Assembly (NCBI GenBank): GCA_937892275.1 | Contig: CALAVG010000185.1 | Span: 1-19,705 of the forward strand | Reading direction: 5' to 3' | Source: an uncultured Methanomicrobiales archaeon | Lineage (GTDB): Archaea; Thermoplasmatota; Thermoplasmata; Methanomassiliicoccales; Methanomethylophilaceae | Length of the DNA: 19,705 nt | Shown here: one piece after another, positions 1-7,010 of the stretch | Layout: each line of letters starts with the position of its first letter | Numbering within the stretch: the stretch's first letter is position 1 | The notes under the pieces: model-generated | What the model was told of the DNA's origin: nothing | What the model saw: the letters and a program-made list of their open reading frames with translations, nothing else | Database searches by the model: none | Position numbers and translations under genes: made by a program

Positions 1-1875
1 GCAGAGATCATGGGCTACGACGACAACATCGACGTGAAGGTCGGCAGTTGCGGAGGTGCCGAAGGCATCGCCAACGTTATCAGGGAGAACGGATACGACA
101 TAGTCGTGGACGCCACCCATCCCTATGCTCTGAATATCACCGAACACATCAAGCAGGCCTGCGAGGCGACAGGCGCATTCTACATTAGGTTGAAGAGGTC
201 CGATTCCGACACCGATTCGGACAGGATCGTCAAGGTCTCCACCGTCCAGGAGGCGGTGGACTATCTGAAGGACAAGGAAGGCAACATACTGGCGTCCACA
301 GGATCCAAGGACATTGCCCTGTACACCCAGATCCCGGATTACAAGGAGAGGGTCACCGCAAGGGTACTGTCCACCATGGAATCTGTCCAGAAGTGTGCGG
401 AATACGGATTCTCGGGCAAGAACCTTATATGCGCCCAGGGGCCGTTCTCTGAGGATACGAATTACGCCACGCTGAAACAGATAAATGCCAAGTACATAGT
501 CACGAAGGACTCTGGCACCGCCGGAGGTTACGAGGACAAGGTAAGGGCGGCCATGAGGACCGGAGCCACCGTTGTCCTGATAGAGAGGCCCAAGGAGGAA
601 GGCAGTTCCTACGAAGAGGTCGTCTCGGTCTTAGAAGAGAGGTTGGGATTGAAGATGCAGAAGTCAGCCGATCCTCGCAAGAGGACAGTGAACGTCATTG
701 GAATCGGAATGGGAGGGGACGGTCTGACCCTGACCGCCAAACAGAGGATAGACTCTTCCGACCTCGTCATAGGGGCGAAGAGGATGGTCGAAGCCGTCGC
801 TTATGAAAAAGATATCCTCGAGGAGTACAGGTCCGGTGAGATTATCGATTATCTTAGGAGGAATCCGAAGTACAGGAACATCTCCGTGCTCATGTCCGGG
901 GACATCGGATTCTACAGCGGAGCGAAGAAACTCTTAGACAAACTGGACAGGGATGAGTTCGATGTACATACCGAACCCGGGATATCGTCTGCGGTGTATC
1001 TGTGCTCCAAGATTGGTACCTCCTGGCAGGACGTTTACATGACGAGCGCCCACGGCAGGGAAGCCAACTTGGTGGGTCTCAGCAGGATCCATCCGAAGGT
1101 GTTCACCCTCCTCTCCGAAGAGGAATCGGTCCACGAGATGGCGAAGCTGTTCATCGATTACGATATGCACGTAACCATAACGGTGGGGCAGGACTTCGGT
1201 TACGACGCCGAGAGCATCTTCACGGGCACTCCGGAGGAGGTCCTGGCACACGGCTTCGGAAAGCTGTGCGTGGCACTCATCTGCAACGATTCCCCTGTCA
1301 CATCTAACGCCATAAGCATCCCCGACGAGGAATTCACGAGAGGGGACGCACCGATGACCAAGAGCGAGGTCAGGGCGCTGTCCGTGGCGAAGCTCAAACT
1401 GTCCGATGATTCGGTCATATACGACATCGGCGCAGGAACCGGATCGGTATCCATAGAGATGGCATTGGTGGCTGTGAACGGAAAGGTCTATGCCATCGAG
1501 AAGGAGGATCCTGCTGCGGATCTCATCGAGGTCAACAAGGTCAAGTTCAAGACACCCAACGTCCAGGTCATAAGGGGTCTGGCACCGGAGGCCATGATGG
1601 ATCTTCCCATGCCTACACATGCATTCATCGGAGGCTCCTCTGGCAATCTTAAGGACATCGTCGGATGTCTGCTCGGGAAGAACCCGGATATCAGGATAGC
1701 GATCAACTCGGTCACCATCGAAACCCTCGAGGAGACCACGCAGGTCATCAAGGAGTTCGGTCTGGTCGAGGAGGAGATCACATGCATCAACGTCTCCAAG
1801 GCGAGGAAGTTGGGTAAGTATCATCTCATGACCGCTCAGAACCCCGTCTACATCGCAGTGGTGAGGGGTAGATGA
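1..1875 (+). CDS. CbiJ-CbiE-CbiT fusion, cobalamin synthesis (5' end outside window)
   Basis: Three corrin-pathway enzymes share one reading frame, which is open from base 1, so the true start lies upstream. Counting from the first in-frame Met (base 10), residues 1-215 match cobalt-precorrin-6A reductase (CbiJ: DATHPYA, ASTGSK, CAQGPFS, TKDSG motifs) but lack the N-terminal nucleotide-binding strand. Residues 225-435 are a CbiE-type C5 methyltransferase (GIGMGGDG, then SGDIGFYSG). Residues 445-621 are a CbiT-type C15 methyltransferase/decarboxylase with the SAM motif DIGAGTGS (472-479). In the known anaerobic pathway CbiJ makes precorrin-6B, CbiT makes precorrin-7 and CbiE makes precorrin-8, so the fusion covers consecutive steps in the cytoplasm. 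CbiE-CbiT fusions are common; the added CbiJ is less usual. The TGA stop overlaps the cbiA start (ATGA), suggesting translational coupling. Confidence 0.93.
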   Translation, partial: AEIMGYDDNIDVKVGSCGGAEGIANVIRENGYDIVVDATHPYALNITEHIKQACEATGAFYIRLKRSDSDTDSDRIVKVSTVQEAVDYLKDKEGNILASTGSKDIALYTQIPDYKERVTARVLSTMESVQKCAEYGFSGKNLICAQGPFSEDTNYATLKQINAKYIVTKDSGTAGGYEDKVRAAMRTGATVVLIERPKEEGSSYEEVVSVLEERLGLKMQKSADPRKRTVNVIGIGMGGDGLTLTAKQRIDSSDLVIGAKRMVEAVAYEKDILEEYRSGEIIDYLRRNPKYRNISVLMSGDIGFYSGAKKLLDKLDRDEFDVHTEPGISSAVYLCSKIGTSWQDVYMTSAHGREANLVGLSRIHPKVFTLLSEEESVHEMAKLFIDYDMHVTITVGQDFGYDAESIFTGTPEEVLAHGFGKLCVALICNDSPVTSNAISIPDEEFTRGDAPMTKSEVRALSVAKLKLSDDSVIYDIGAGTGSVSIEMALVAVNGKVYAIEKEDPAADLIEVNKVKFKTPNVQVIRGLAPEAMMDLPMPTHAFIGGSSGNLKDIVGCLLGKNPDIRIAINSVTIETLEETTQVIKEFGLVEEEITCINVSKARKLGKYHLMTAQNPVYIAVVRGR

Positions 1876-3260
1876 GCCTTCCGAGGTTCCTCATAGCCTC
1901 CCCGTCGAGCGGGAGCGGGAAGACGCTCATCACATGCGGGATACTGCAGGCTCTGGTCAACCGCGGTCTCAAGGTAGCATCGTTCAAGTGCGGCCCGGAC
2001 TACATCGATCCGATGTTCCACAGCCGTGTCATCGGCACCAGATCGAAGAACCTCGACGCATACTTCGTCGGGACGGATACTCTGAGGTATCTCTTCTCCA
2101 GGACGGCATCGGAGAACGACATCTCCGTCATTGAGGGTGTCATGGGATTCTACGACGGCAACAGCGTTCTCAGCATGGAAGCGAGCTCCCACGACGTATC
2201 GAGGAAGCTAGACGCTCCCGTGATTCTGCTAATAAACAGCAAGGGAGCCAGCATATCCAATCTCGCCACCCTGAAAGGATTCCTAGATTTCACCGAGAAC
2301 AACATCAAGGGCGTGATATTCAACCAGATGTCGCAGAAGGTCTTCGACATGATCAGACCGGAGGTCGAGAAGCTCGGCATAAAGGCGATCGGTTATGTCC
2401 CCAAGGTAAGTCATCTGATACTCGAGAGCAGGCATCTGGGTCTTGTGCTTCCCAACGAGGTCGAGGAGCTCAAGGACAAGCTCAACCAGCTCGCAGAGGT
2501 TCTAGAGGAATCGTTGGACATCGACCTTCTGATGGAGATTGCATCATCCGCACCCGACCTGGATTACAAGGTCCCGGAGGTCAGGAAGTTGGATTCCCCA
2601 GTGAGGATCGGTCTGGCACAGGACGATGTGTTCTGCTTCACATACGAGGACAACATCGAGATCATGAGGAGGATGGGTGCCGAGATAGTGGAATTCTCGC
2701 CTCTGAACGACAAAGCGCTCCCGGACGTCGATGCCATCGTCCTTTCCGGAGGATATCCCGAGCTCCATGCCGAGAAACTATGCTCCAACAGGCCCATGAT
2801 GGGGGCCATCAGGAAGAAGGTCGAGGACGGCATGCCGTGTCTCGCCGAATGCGGCGGTTTCATGTACCTCCATGACAGACTGGAGGATTCCGATCGCAAG
2901 ATGCACGATTCCGTCGGTGTCATCAAGGGTGAGGTGAAGAACACAGGCAAACTCTCCAGATTCGGATACATCTCTGTATCCTCAGAGGATCCGGATTCCG
3001 TACTGAAGGACGGCCCCGTCAAGGGTCATGAGTTCCACTACTGGGACAGTGACAACTGCGGAGGATCGTGGAAGGCCGTCAAGACCAATGGCAAGGAGTA
3101 CATGTGCATGCACGAGGAGGGGAACCTGATCGCAGGATATCCCCATCTGTATTTCTATTCGAATCCCGAAGTACCTTATAATTTCCTGATGAAGGCTGTG
3201 AAGTACAGGGACAGAACCCGATTCTCAGGACCTTCTAGTCCCGGGGATCCTGTCCTCTAA
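1872..3260 (+). CDS. cbiA: Cobyrinate a,c-diamide synthase CbiA
   Basis: This 462-aa protein fits the usual length of CbiA, which uses ATP and glutamine to amidate the a and c side chains of cobyrinate. The N-terminal synthetase domain has the P-loop SSGSGKT (residues 12-18) and the CGPDYIDPMFH motif (40-50); ESRHLGL lies at 185-191. The C-terminal class I glutamine amidotransferase domain has SGGYPELHA (292-300), the nucleophile Cys327 in AECGG, GHEFHYW (385-391) and a candidate catalytic His425. The ATG overlaps the stop of the upstream cbiJET fusion. The paralogue CfbB of coenzyme F430 synthesis has the same architecture and is the main alternative. The corrin-specific neighbour favours CbiA. 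Confidence 0.93.
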   Translation: MSLPRFLIASPSSGSGKTLITCGILQALVNRGLKVASFKCGPDYIDPMFHSRVIGTRSKNLDAYFVGTDTLRYLFSRTASENDISVIEGVMGFYDGNSVLSMEASSHDVSRKLDAPVILLINSKGASISNLATLKGFLDFTENNIKGVIFNQMSQKVFDMIRPEVEKLGIKAIGYVPKVSHLILESRHLGLVLPNEVEELKDKLNQLAEVLEESLDIDLLMEIASSAPDLDYKVPEVRKLDSPVRIGLAQDDVFCFTYEDNIEIMRRMGAEIVEFSPLNDKALPDVDAIVLSGGYPELHAEKLCSNRPMMGAIRKKVEDGMPCLAECGGFMYLHDRLEDSDRKMHDSVGVIKGEVKNTGKLSRFGYISVSSEDPDSVLKDGPVKGHEFHYWDSDNCGGSWKAVKTNGKEYMCMHEEGNLIAGYPHLYFYSNPEVPYNFLMKAVKYRDRTRFSGPSSPGDPVL

Positions 3261-3308
3261 AGAATTATTGTACGGAACCGCTGAAGCGATCCGGGCATGA
3301 TCGTCCGA

Positions 3309-3467
3309 TCAAGATTCGATTATCAGTTTCTTCTTCTTGGCAGAGGGGATCACAGGTCCTTTCTTGCCTACGGCCTGACTCTCATTCGGACGCACTTCCG
3401 CTGCACCGCCAGTCTTCTCGAAGTCGGTGAGTTCCTTTGCATCCTTAGGTTTCTTGATATCAGTCAT
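3309..3467 (-). CDS. Small lysine-rich hypothetical protein, 52 aa
   Basis: An open frame runs from ATG at 3467 to TGA at 3309-3311 in the gap between cbiA and the ribosomal operon. The product begins MTDIKKPKDAKELTDFEKTG and ends KKKKLIIES. It is hydrophilic, has no cysteine or membrane segment, and looks partly disordered with a basic C-terminal patch. Codon choice (ATC, AAG, GAG, CTC, GGC) resembles that of neighbouring genes. I do not recognise the family. No strong Shine-Dalgarno site precedes the ATG, and the nearest TATA-like sequence is weak, so expression is less certain than the reading frame. The gene is convergent with cbiA and divergent from the ribosomal operon. Its reading frame fills most of an otherwise empty gap. 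Confidence 0.6.
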   Translation of the reverse strand: MTDIKKPKDAKELTDFEKTGGAAEVRPNESQAVGKKGPVIPSAKKKKLIIES

Positions 3468-3635
3468 CTTGAACACGTCAATTAGAGAACTTCCCTTCCG
3501 TGTTCAAAGAACTATGTGTCCGGTCACTCAACGAATGTAACTTTCTATACTCCATGGTGTCCACGTCACAGTGGCAAAGCTTTATCACTCACCCATCCTT
3601 CCTTCCCCTATTATAGTAATCGCGTTCAAGGATAC

Positions 3636-3644
3636 CTTTATATT
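3636..3644 (+). promoter_or_regulatory. TATA box of the ribosomal protein operon
   Basis: The sequence CTTTATATT lies about 53 nt before the L18e ATG, which predicts transcription starting near 3665 and a leader of about 28 nt. Unlike many genes in this window, this one would have a leader, and a purine-rich GGGAGAG (3678-3684) sits where a Shine-Dalgarno site should be. Confidence 0.6.
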
Positions 3645-3692
3645 AGGGTCCTGTATACGAGCGCTTACCCAAATGTCGGGAGAGTCAGAAAT

Positions 3693-4052
3693 ATGACAAC
3701 AGCAAAGACTAACCCCCAGTTGGTTGCCACGATCGATAATCTGAAGGCAATCACCAGGGACAACAACGCTGCTATCTGGCGAGACATCGCGCTTAGGCTC
3801 GAGAAACCCAAGAGGAACTGGGCCGAAGCGAATCTCAGCAAAATCGAGAGGCATGCCAAGGACGGAGAGACAATTCTCGTCCCCGGTAAAGTTCTCGCAG
3901 CAGGTAGCATCAGCAAGAAGGTAACAGTAGCAGCCTACAGCTTCAGCGGTGCTGCCGCGAAAGCAATCGTAGCCGCAGGCGGAAAGACACTGTCCATCGA
4001 GGAACTCGCAAAGGAGAACCCCAAGGGAACCGGTGTCAGGATCATGAGGTGA
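3693..4052 (+). CDS. rpl18e: Ribosomal protein L18e (eL18)
   Basis: This 119-aa protein matches archaeal L18e, a large-subunit protein shared only with eukaryotes. Recognisable segments are the NPQL/L-R-LEKPKRNWAE N-terminal region and the VPGKVL-G-ISKKVTVAAYSFS core. The open frame extends further upstream, but ATG 3693 is chosen because it follows a GGGAGAG motif, gives the family length, and lies downstream of the predicted transcription start. It is the first gene of the conserved archaeal string L18e-L13-S9-RpoN and ends just before the L13 start, with its stop inside the L13 ribosome-binding site. Confidence 0.95.
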   Translation: MTTAKTNPQLVATIDNLKAITRDNNAAIWRDIALRLEKPKRNWAEANLSKIERHAKDGETILVPGKVLAAGSISKKVTVAAYSFSGAAAKAIVAAGGKTLSIEELAKENPKGTGVRIMR

Positions 4053-4057
4053 TTTGG

Positions 4058-4483
4058 ATGGTTACAGTTATCGACGGAAGGAATCTCATTCACGGCAGGC
4101 TCGCAGCCGTCGTCGCGAAGAGGATCATGAACGGCGAGGAGATCGTCGTCGTCAATGCAGAGGCCATTGTCATCACCGGTAAGAAGGAGAACACCTTCGC
4201 CGATTTCAAGGCAAAGGTCGACCGCGGAGACACAACCAAGAGGAAAGGACCGTTCTACCCCCGCAGGGCAGATCTCCTGTTCAAGAGGTGTGTCAGAGGA
4301 ATGATCCCCTGGACATCCACCAGCGGAAGGGACGCCTACAGGAGGCTTCACGTCTTCGTCGGAACACCCAAACAGTTCCAGGAAGTCGGGATGGAGAAGC
4401 CCGAGGGCGCAGTCAAGAAGATCGGCGGTTACTACACAACCCTGGGAGCCGTATCAAAATACCTGGGTTCAAAAGTGAGATGA
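4058..4483 (+). CDS. rpl13: Ribosomal protein L13 (uL13)
   Basis: This 141-aa protein is archaeal uL13, a large-subunit protein. It shows the MVTVIDGRNLIHGRLA start, the KGPFYPRRADLLFKRCVRGM core and a C-terminal LGAVSKYLGSK segment. A GTG at 4049 would add three residues, but it lies inside the Shine-Dalgarno sequence GAGGTGAT (4046-4053) that serves ATG 4058, so 4058 is the start. The gap to L18e is 5 nt and to S9 is 4 nt, consistent with one cotranscribed operon. Confidence 0.95.
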   Translation: MVTVIDGRNLIHGRLAAVVAKRIMNGEEIVVVNAEAIVITGKKENTFADFKAKVDRGDTTKRKGPFYPRRADLLFKRCVRGMIPWTSTSGRDAYRRLHVFVGTPKQFQEVGMEKPEGAVKKIGGYYTTLGAVSKYLGSKVR

Positions 4484-4487
4484 TTCC

Positions 4488-4889
4488 ATGGTTGAGTGCG
4501 TAAACACAAGTGGAAAGAGGAAGACCGCAATCGCAAGGGCTGTCGTCAAGGCAGGAACCGGAAAGGTCACGATCAACAAGATCCCTATCGAGGTCTTCAC
4601 ACCTGAACTTGCAAGGCTCAAGATCGAGGAACCCCTCGGTCTCGTTCCTGAGAAGGCAGAGAAGGTCGACATCGCTGTCATTGTGAACGGCGGAGGAGTC
4701 ATGGGACAGGCAGCAGCCGCAAGGACTGCTATCGCCAGAGGACTCGTCCAGTTCTACAAGGACGACGAGCTCGAGGCTGTCTTCAGGGCTTATGACAGGA
4801 CCCTCATCATCAACGATGACAGAAGGAAACTGCCCAAGAACCCCCAGGGACCCGGAGCACGTGCAAAGAAGCAGAAGTCCTACCGTTGA
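4488..4889 (+). CDS. rps9: Ribosomal protein S9 (uS9)
   Basis: This 133-aa protein matches archaeal S9 in length and sequence. The N-terminal NTSGKRKTAIARA segment begins the fold, a VNGGGVMGQAAAARTAIARGL stretch forms the core, and the basic tail ends in KKQKSYR, the conserved C-terminus that reaches the decoding centre. The ATG lies 4 nt after the L13 stop, preceded by a GTGAGATGAT stretch that can act as the ribosome-binding site. RpoN follows after 9 nt. Confidence 0.96.
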   Translation: MVECVNTSGKRKTAIARAVVKAGTGKVTINKIPIEVFTPELARLKIEEPLGLVPEKAEKVDIAVIVNGGGVMGQAAAARTAIARGLVQFYKDDELEAVFRAYDRTLIINDDRRKLPKNPQGPGARAKKQKSYR

Positions 4890-4898
4890 AGTGATAGC

Positions 4899-5090
4899 AT
4901 GATAATACCCGTGAGATGTTTCACATGCGGAAAGGTCGTAGGTTCGGCCTACCCCGAGTACGCTAAGCGCGTGAAGGCAGGCGAGAACGCCAAGGACGTC
5001 CTTGACGACCTCGGATTCGAGAGATACTGCTGCCGCAGGATGATCGTCTCCCATGCTGATCTGATCGGCGAGATCGCGCCTCTAGGATAA
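4899..5090 (+). CDS. rpoN: DNA-directed RNA polymerase subunit N (Rpb10)
   Basis: This 63-aa protein is archaeal RpoN, homologous to eukaryotic Rpb10, a small zinc-binding subunit that helps assemble the D/L platform of RNA polymerase. The start MIIPVRCFTCGK is highly conserved. The zinc ligands are Cys7 and Cys10 plus the adjacent pair Cys44-Cys45 in ERYCCRRM. It closes the ribosomal operon here: a strong hairpin begins 10 nt after its TAA. In many archaea rpoK and S2 follow this gene; they are not found here. Confidence 0.96.
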   Translation: MIIPVRCFTCGKVVGSAYPEYAKRVKAGENAKDVLDDLGFERYCCRRMIVSHADLIGEIAPLG

Positions 5091-5100
5091 AACTATCAAA

Positions 5101-5130
5101 ACCTGTCTGGGTGTCATCATCCAGACAGGT
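5101..5130 (+). terminator. Hairpin after rpoN
   Basis: ACCTGTCTGG and CCAGACAGGT form a perfect 10-bp stem. The inner GTG/CAT can add three more pairs, leaving a TCAT tetraloop. It lies 10 nt past the rpoN stop and is followed by CTCTTTA rather than a clean T tract. Termination or 3'-end stabilisation of the ribosomal operon transcript is the likely role. It also separates that operon from the tRNA promoter. Confidence 0.6.
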
Positions 5131-5145
5131 CTCTTTACCAAAAAC

Positions 5146-5153
5146 ATTTAAAC
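5146..5153 (+). promoter_or_regulatory. TATA box of tRNA-Pro
   Basis: ATTTAAAC lies about 30 nt upstream of the first base of the mature tRNA, so transcription should start a few nucleotides before it. A-rich sequence precedes the box, as expected for a BRE. Confidence 0.55.
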
Positions 5154-5178
5154 AGAAACAGATTACCCCGAATTACTC

Positions 5179-5251
5179 GGGCCCGTGGGGTAGCTTGGTA
5201 TCCTTCGTGCTTGGGGTGCACGTAACTCCAGTTCAAATCTGGGCGGGCCCA
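5179..5251 (+). tRNA. tRNA-Pro (anticodon GGG)
   Basis: A 73-nt cloverleaf can be drawn. The acceptor stem GGGCCCG (5179-5185) pairs with CGGGCCC (5244-5250). The anticodon stem CGTGC/GCACG (5206-5210, 5218-5222) holds the loop TTGGGGT with anticodon GGG at 5213-5215. The T arm is TCCAG, TTCAAAT, CTGGG (5227-5243), closed by one U-G pair. The discriminator base is A5251 and CCA is not encoded. GGG reads the CCC and CCU proline codons. No intron is seen. Confidence 0.95.
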
Positions 5252-5252
5252 C

Positions 5253-5257
5253 TTTTT
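5253..5257 (+). terminator. T5 tract after tRNA-Pro
   Basis: Five Ts follow the discriminator base by one nucleotide, the usual signal for archaeal RNA polymerase to release at a tRNA gene. Confidence 0.55.
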
Positions 5258-5546
5258 GCACCCACTCAATCTGTCTTGATACGTTACGCCCCAGACTCCG
5301 TTAGGAAGAGGAGATGTTTTGAGAGCGTGGGTTAGGTGTTGTTCTCTTCGTTGTTGCGAGTTATTACCTTTATCAGGCATCCTTGAATTTCAGTATTTTA
5401 GACCGTAGAGGGGCATAGCTCGCGATAGTGACTTGTCCTGATATGTCTGAGACCAGTACAGGCATTTTGGAAGAAGAATGTCTCTCCGAATCTGCGGATA
5501 TGATAATATGATTGAAGTTGATAACGTATATTACGGAGGGACAGAA
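5258..5546 (+). other. Intergenic region between tRNA-Pro and the MNT gene
   Basis: No convincing gene is found in these 289 bases. They contain TATA-like stretches (CTTTATCA near 5370, ATAATATG near 5503, GTATATTA near 5527). They end with a strong GGAGGG (5535-5540) that sets the MNT start. No copy of the tRNA 3' end, which would mark an attachment site, was seen. Confidence 0.4.
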
Positions 5547-5915
5547 ATGGAGATTCTCCCGAACGGTATGAAGCGCATTGACAGGAAGGATGGAGGCTAT
5601 GACTATTCTGCTGTCGATATAGTGGTTGATGCGATAGTTCAGGACCTGTCCCCTGTCAGGATAATATTATTCGGATCGGTCGCCAGGGGCTCCGCCAGCG
5701 GCGAAAGCGACATGGATATCCTGGTGGTCATGGAATCAGATAAGAAACATTTCGAAAGATCCTCGGACGTACAGATGAGCCTTTGGAAGAGGAAACTCGT
5801 CGTCGATGCGGACGTCATAGTCGTAACCCCTGAGGAATACGAGAGGAACAAGGACAACGAGTATTCGTTCATCCATGAGATCGTGTCGACTGGGGCGGTG
5901 GCCTATGAAACTTAA
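5547..5915 (+). CDS. MNT-domain nucleotidyltransferase (MntA-like)
   Basis: This 122-aa protein is a minimal nucleotidyltransferase of the DNA polymerase beta superfamily. LFGSVARG leads into a full GSx10DxD motif (Gly43-Ser44, Asp55, Asp57), and VVDADVIVV holds the likely third acidic residue (Asp87 or Asp89). In characterised MntA-HepT pairs this motif belongs to the antitoxin, which AMPylates its HEPN partner. An upstream in-frame ATG at 5478 would add 23 residues, but GGAGGG ending 6 nt before ATG 5547 supports the shorter form, which also matches family length. The HEPN gene starts inside this gene's last codons, an 11-nt overlap. The cellular target of this copy is not shown by the sequence. 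Confidence 0.85.
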   Translation: MEILPNGMKRIDRKDGGYDYSAVDIVVDAIVQDLSPVRIILFGSVARGSASGESDMDILVVMESDKKHFERSSDVQMSLWKRKLVVDADVIVVTPEEYERNKDNEYSFIHEIVSTGAVAYET

Positions 5916-6331
5916 GGTCGGCGATTTCAGGCATTTCGCCTTGGAGGATCTGGCCCAGATGGAGTACAACTCCAAGGACGGATTTGAATCTGCGAAATCC
6001 CACATGTATGCACGCTCAGCAGTATGTCGAGAAGATAATCAAGGATAAGATCGTGGAACTGTTTGGCATCGAACCTGAGAAGACCCATAATCTGAGGGTG
6101 CTTTTAGCATCGGTCATCCCTGATGGCTATGATATAGATCTGGATCTCATGTTGAAAGCTGGAATCCTGTCCGACTATTATGTGGCGACCAAGTATCTGG
6201 ATTACGCAGTGTTGAGCGAGATTACGGTTGAGTCAGCGGAGGAAGCGTACCAATGGTCCCTTGAGATAGTCTCGTTCGTGGATTCGATACACAGAGGCGA
6301 GGACAGCAGGATATTCGTGAGGCAATCGTGA
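5905..6331 (+). pseudogene. HEPN-domain protein, split by an apparent frameshift
   Basis: ATG 5905 opens a frame reading MKLKVGDFRHFALEDLAQ that stops after about 47 codons. The +1 frame from about 6008 continues the HEPN fold with MHAQQYVEKIIKDKIVELFG, then THNLRVLLA, and helices up to TGA 6329-6331. The typical HEPN signature A-x-HAQQ-x-x-EK needs both halves, so about one extra base near 5999-6010 separates them. It pairs with the upstream MNT gene, as in two-gene MNT-HEPN modules. No R-x4-6-H ribonuclease motif is seen in either frame, so even an intact protein would not be a canonical HepT toxin. Alternatives are a sequencing error, a real inactivation, or expression of a short form from ATG 6008. 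Confidence 0.72.
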
Positions 6332-6440
6332 CCTAAGAGCCGCGATAGCTATGATGATCAGAGTCAGGTCTCCTGTGGATTTCATTTCAATCGAAGAGGT
6401 CGAAAGATGAACACTGCAGACGGAGATTATACAATCCCTG

Positions 6441-6932
6441 TCACCCAAGTATGGGGAACCTTTTCACGAGCCATGTCTCCTTCCATCCGGAATTGAGCGA
6501 AAGCTTATCGTATCCTCCGAGGAAGTATGTGGCTATCATCCCTGCTATTATGATGATCCTGTAGTCGACCACAGGATTATCCTCGGGAGGGAGATGCAGG
6601 GAGTACATGATCAGCATGAATGCCGTAATCCCGACAGTGGTGAGCTTCGACGCGATACCCAATATGAGCGTGGTACCAAGTACGAGCAATCCAAGCATCA
6701 AGATGATGTCGACGACCTGATTCCCGGCCAGGGAGTCGTAGAAGTCCTTGAATATCCCGCCGGTGACATAGATTACGAAAGAAGAAGGCGAACCGCCGTC
6801 GATCATGCCGGATCCCGCAGGTGTCTTGAATCCTAGGCCGAGTAGTTTGTCGAAGAACGGCCAGATCATGATGCATCCTACAAGTATGCGGAAGACTGCC
6901 AAACAATACTGTCCCTTTTCCGTATTGTCCAT
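6441..6932 (-). CDS. DoxX-like integral membrane protein
   Basis: This 163-aa protein resembles the DoxX/DoxD family, whose members include the small subunit of archaeal thiosulfate:quinone oxidoreductase and many proteins of unknown role. About four membrane segments are visible near residues 10-28, 72-92, 95-115 and 123-142. The first carries the family-like FRI.VG..M.WPFFDKLLG pattern. No redox cofactor motif is present and no other oxidoreductase subunit is adjacent, so a specific reaction should not be assumed. A TATA element (6957-6962) puts transcription start at the ATG, implying a leaderless message. asd lies upstream on the same strand but a hairpin separates them. Confidence 0.75.
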   Translation of the reverse strand: MDNTEKGQYCLAVFRILVGCIMIWPFFDKLLGLGFKTPAGSGMIDGGSPSSFVIYVTGGIFKDFYDSLAGNQVVDIILMLGLLVLGTTLILGIASKLTTVGITAFMLIMYSLHLPPEDNPVVDYRIIIIAGMIATYFLGGYDKLSLNSGWKETWLVKRFPILG

Positions 6933-6956
6933 GTCAGCGAATCTTCCTGGTCATAG

Positions 6957-6962
6957 AAATAT
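6957..6962 (-). promoter_or_regulatory. TATA box of the DoxX-like gene
   Basis: On the minus strand ATATTT lies 25-30 nt before the ATG at 6932, the spacing expected for a leaderless transcript. Confidence 0.5.
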
Positions 6963-6987
6963 GTGATTCGGGAAATCGGAAAGAATA

Positions 6988-7003
6988 GGGGTCTGTTGAC
7001 CCC
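6988..7003 (-). terminator. Hairpin after asd
   Basis: GGGGTC and GACCCC form a perfect 6-bp stem with a 4-nt loop, 7 nt beyond the asd stop. On the minus strand it is followed by the pyrimidine-rich TATTCTTTCC, which fits termination of asd. Confidence 0.5.
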
Positions 7004-7010
7004 GTGATGA

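Noticed and set aside
934..1824. Long open frame antisense to the CbiJET fusion
   Set aside because: It lies entirely opposite a well-supported gene, is rich in His, Arg and Asp, and shows no family motif; a codon-bias shadow.
5111..5380. Short frames on both strands across the tRNA
   Set aside because: They cover the tRNA-Pro gene and its promoter, with no protein similarity recognised.
5179..6440. tRNA-Pro followed by an MNT-HEPN pair as a possible integrated element
   Set aside because: No integrase and no repeat of the tRNA 3' end were found downstream, so integration at the tRNA is unsupported.
6233..6448. 71-aa minus-strand frame with a hydrophobic stretch
   Set aside because: Half of it is antisense to the HEPN coding end. 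The hydrophobic stretch in the DoxX-HEPN gap is too short to support a gene.
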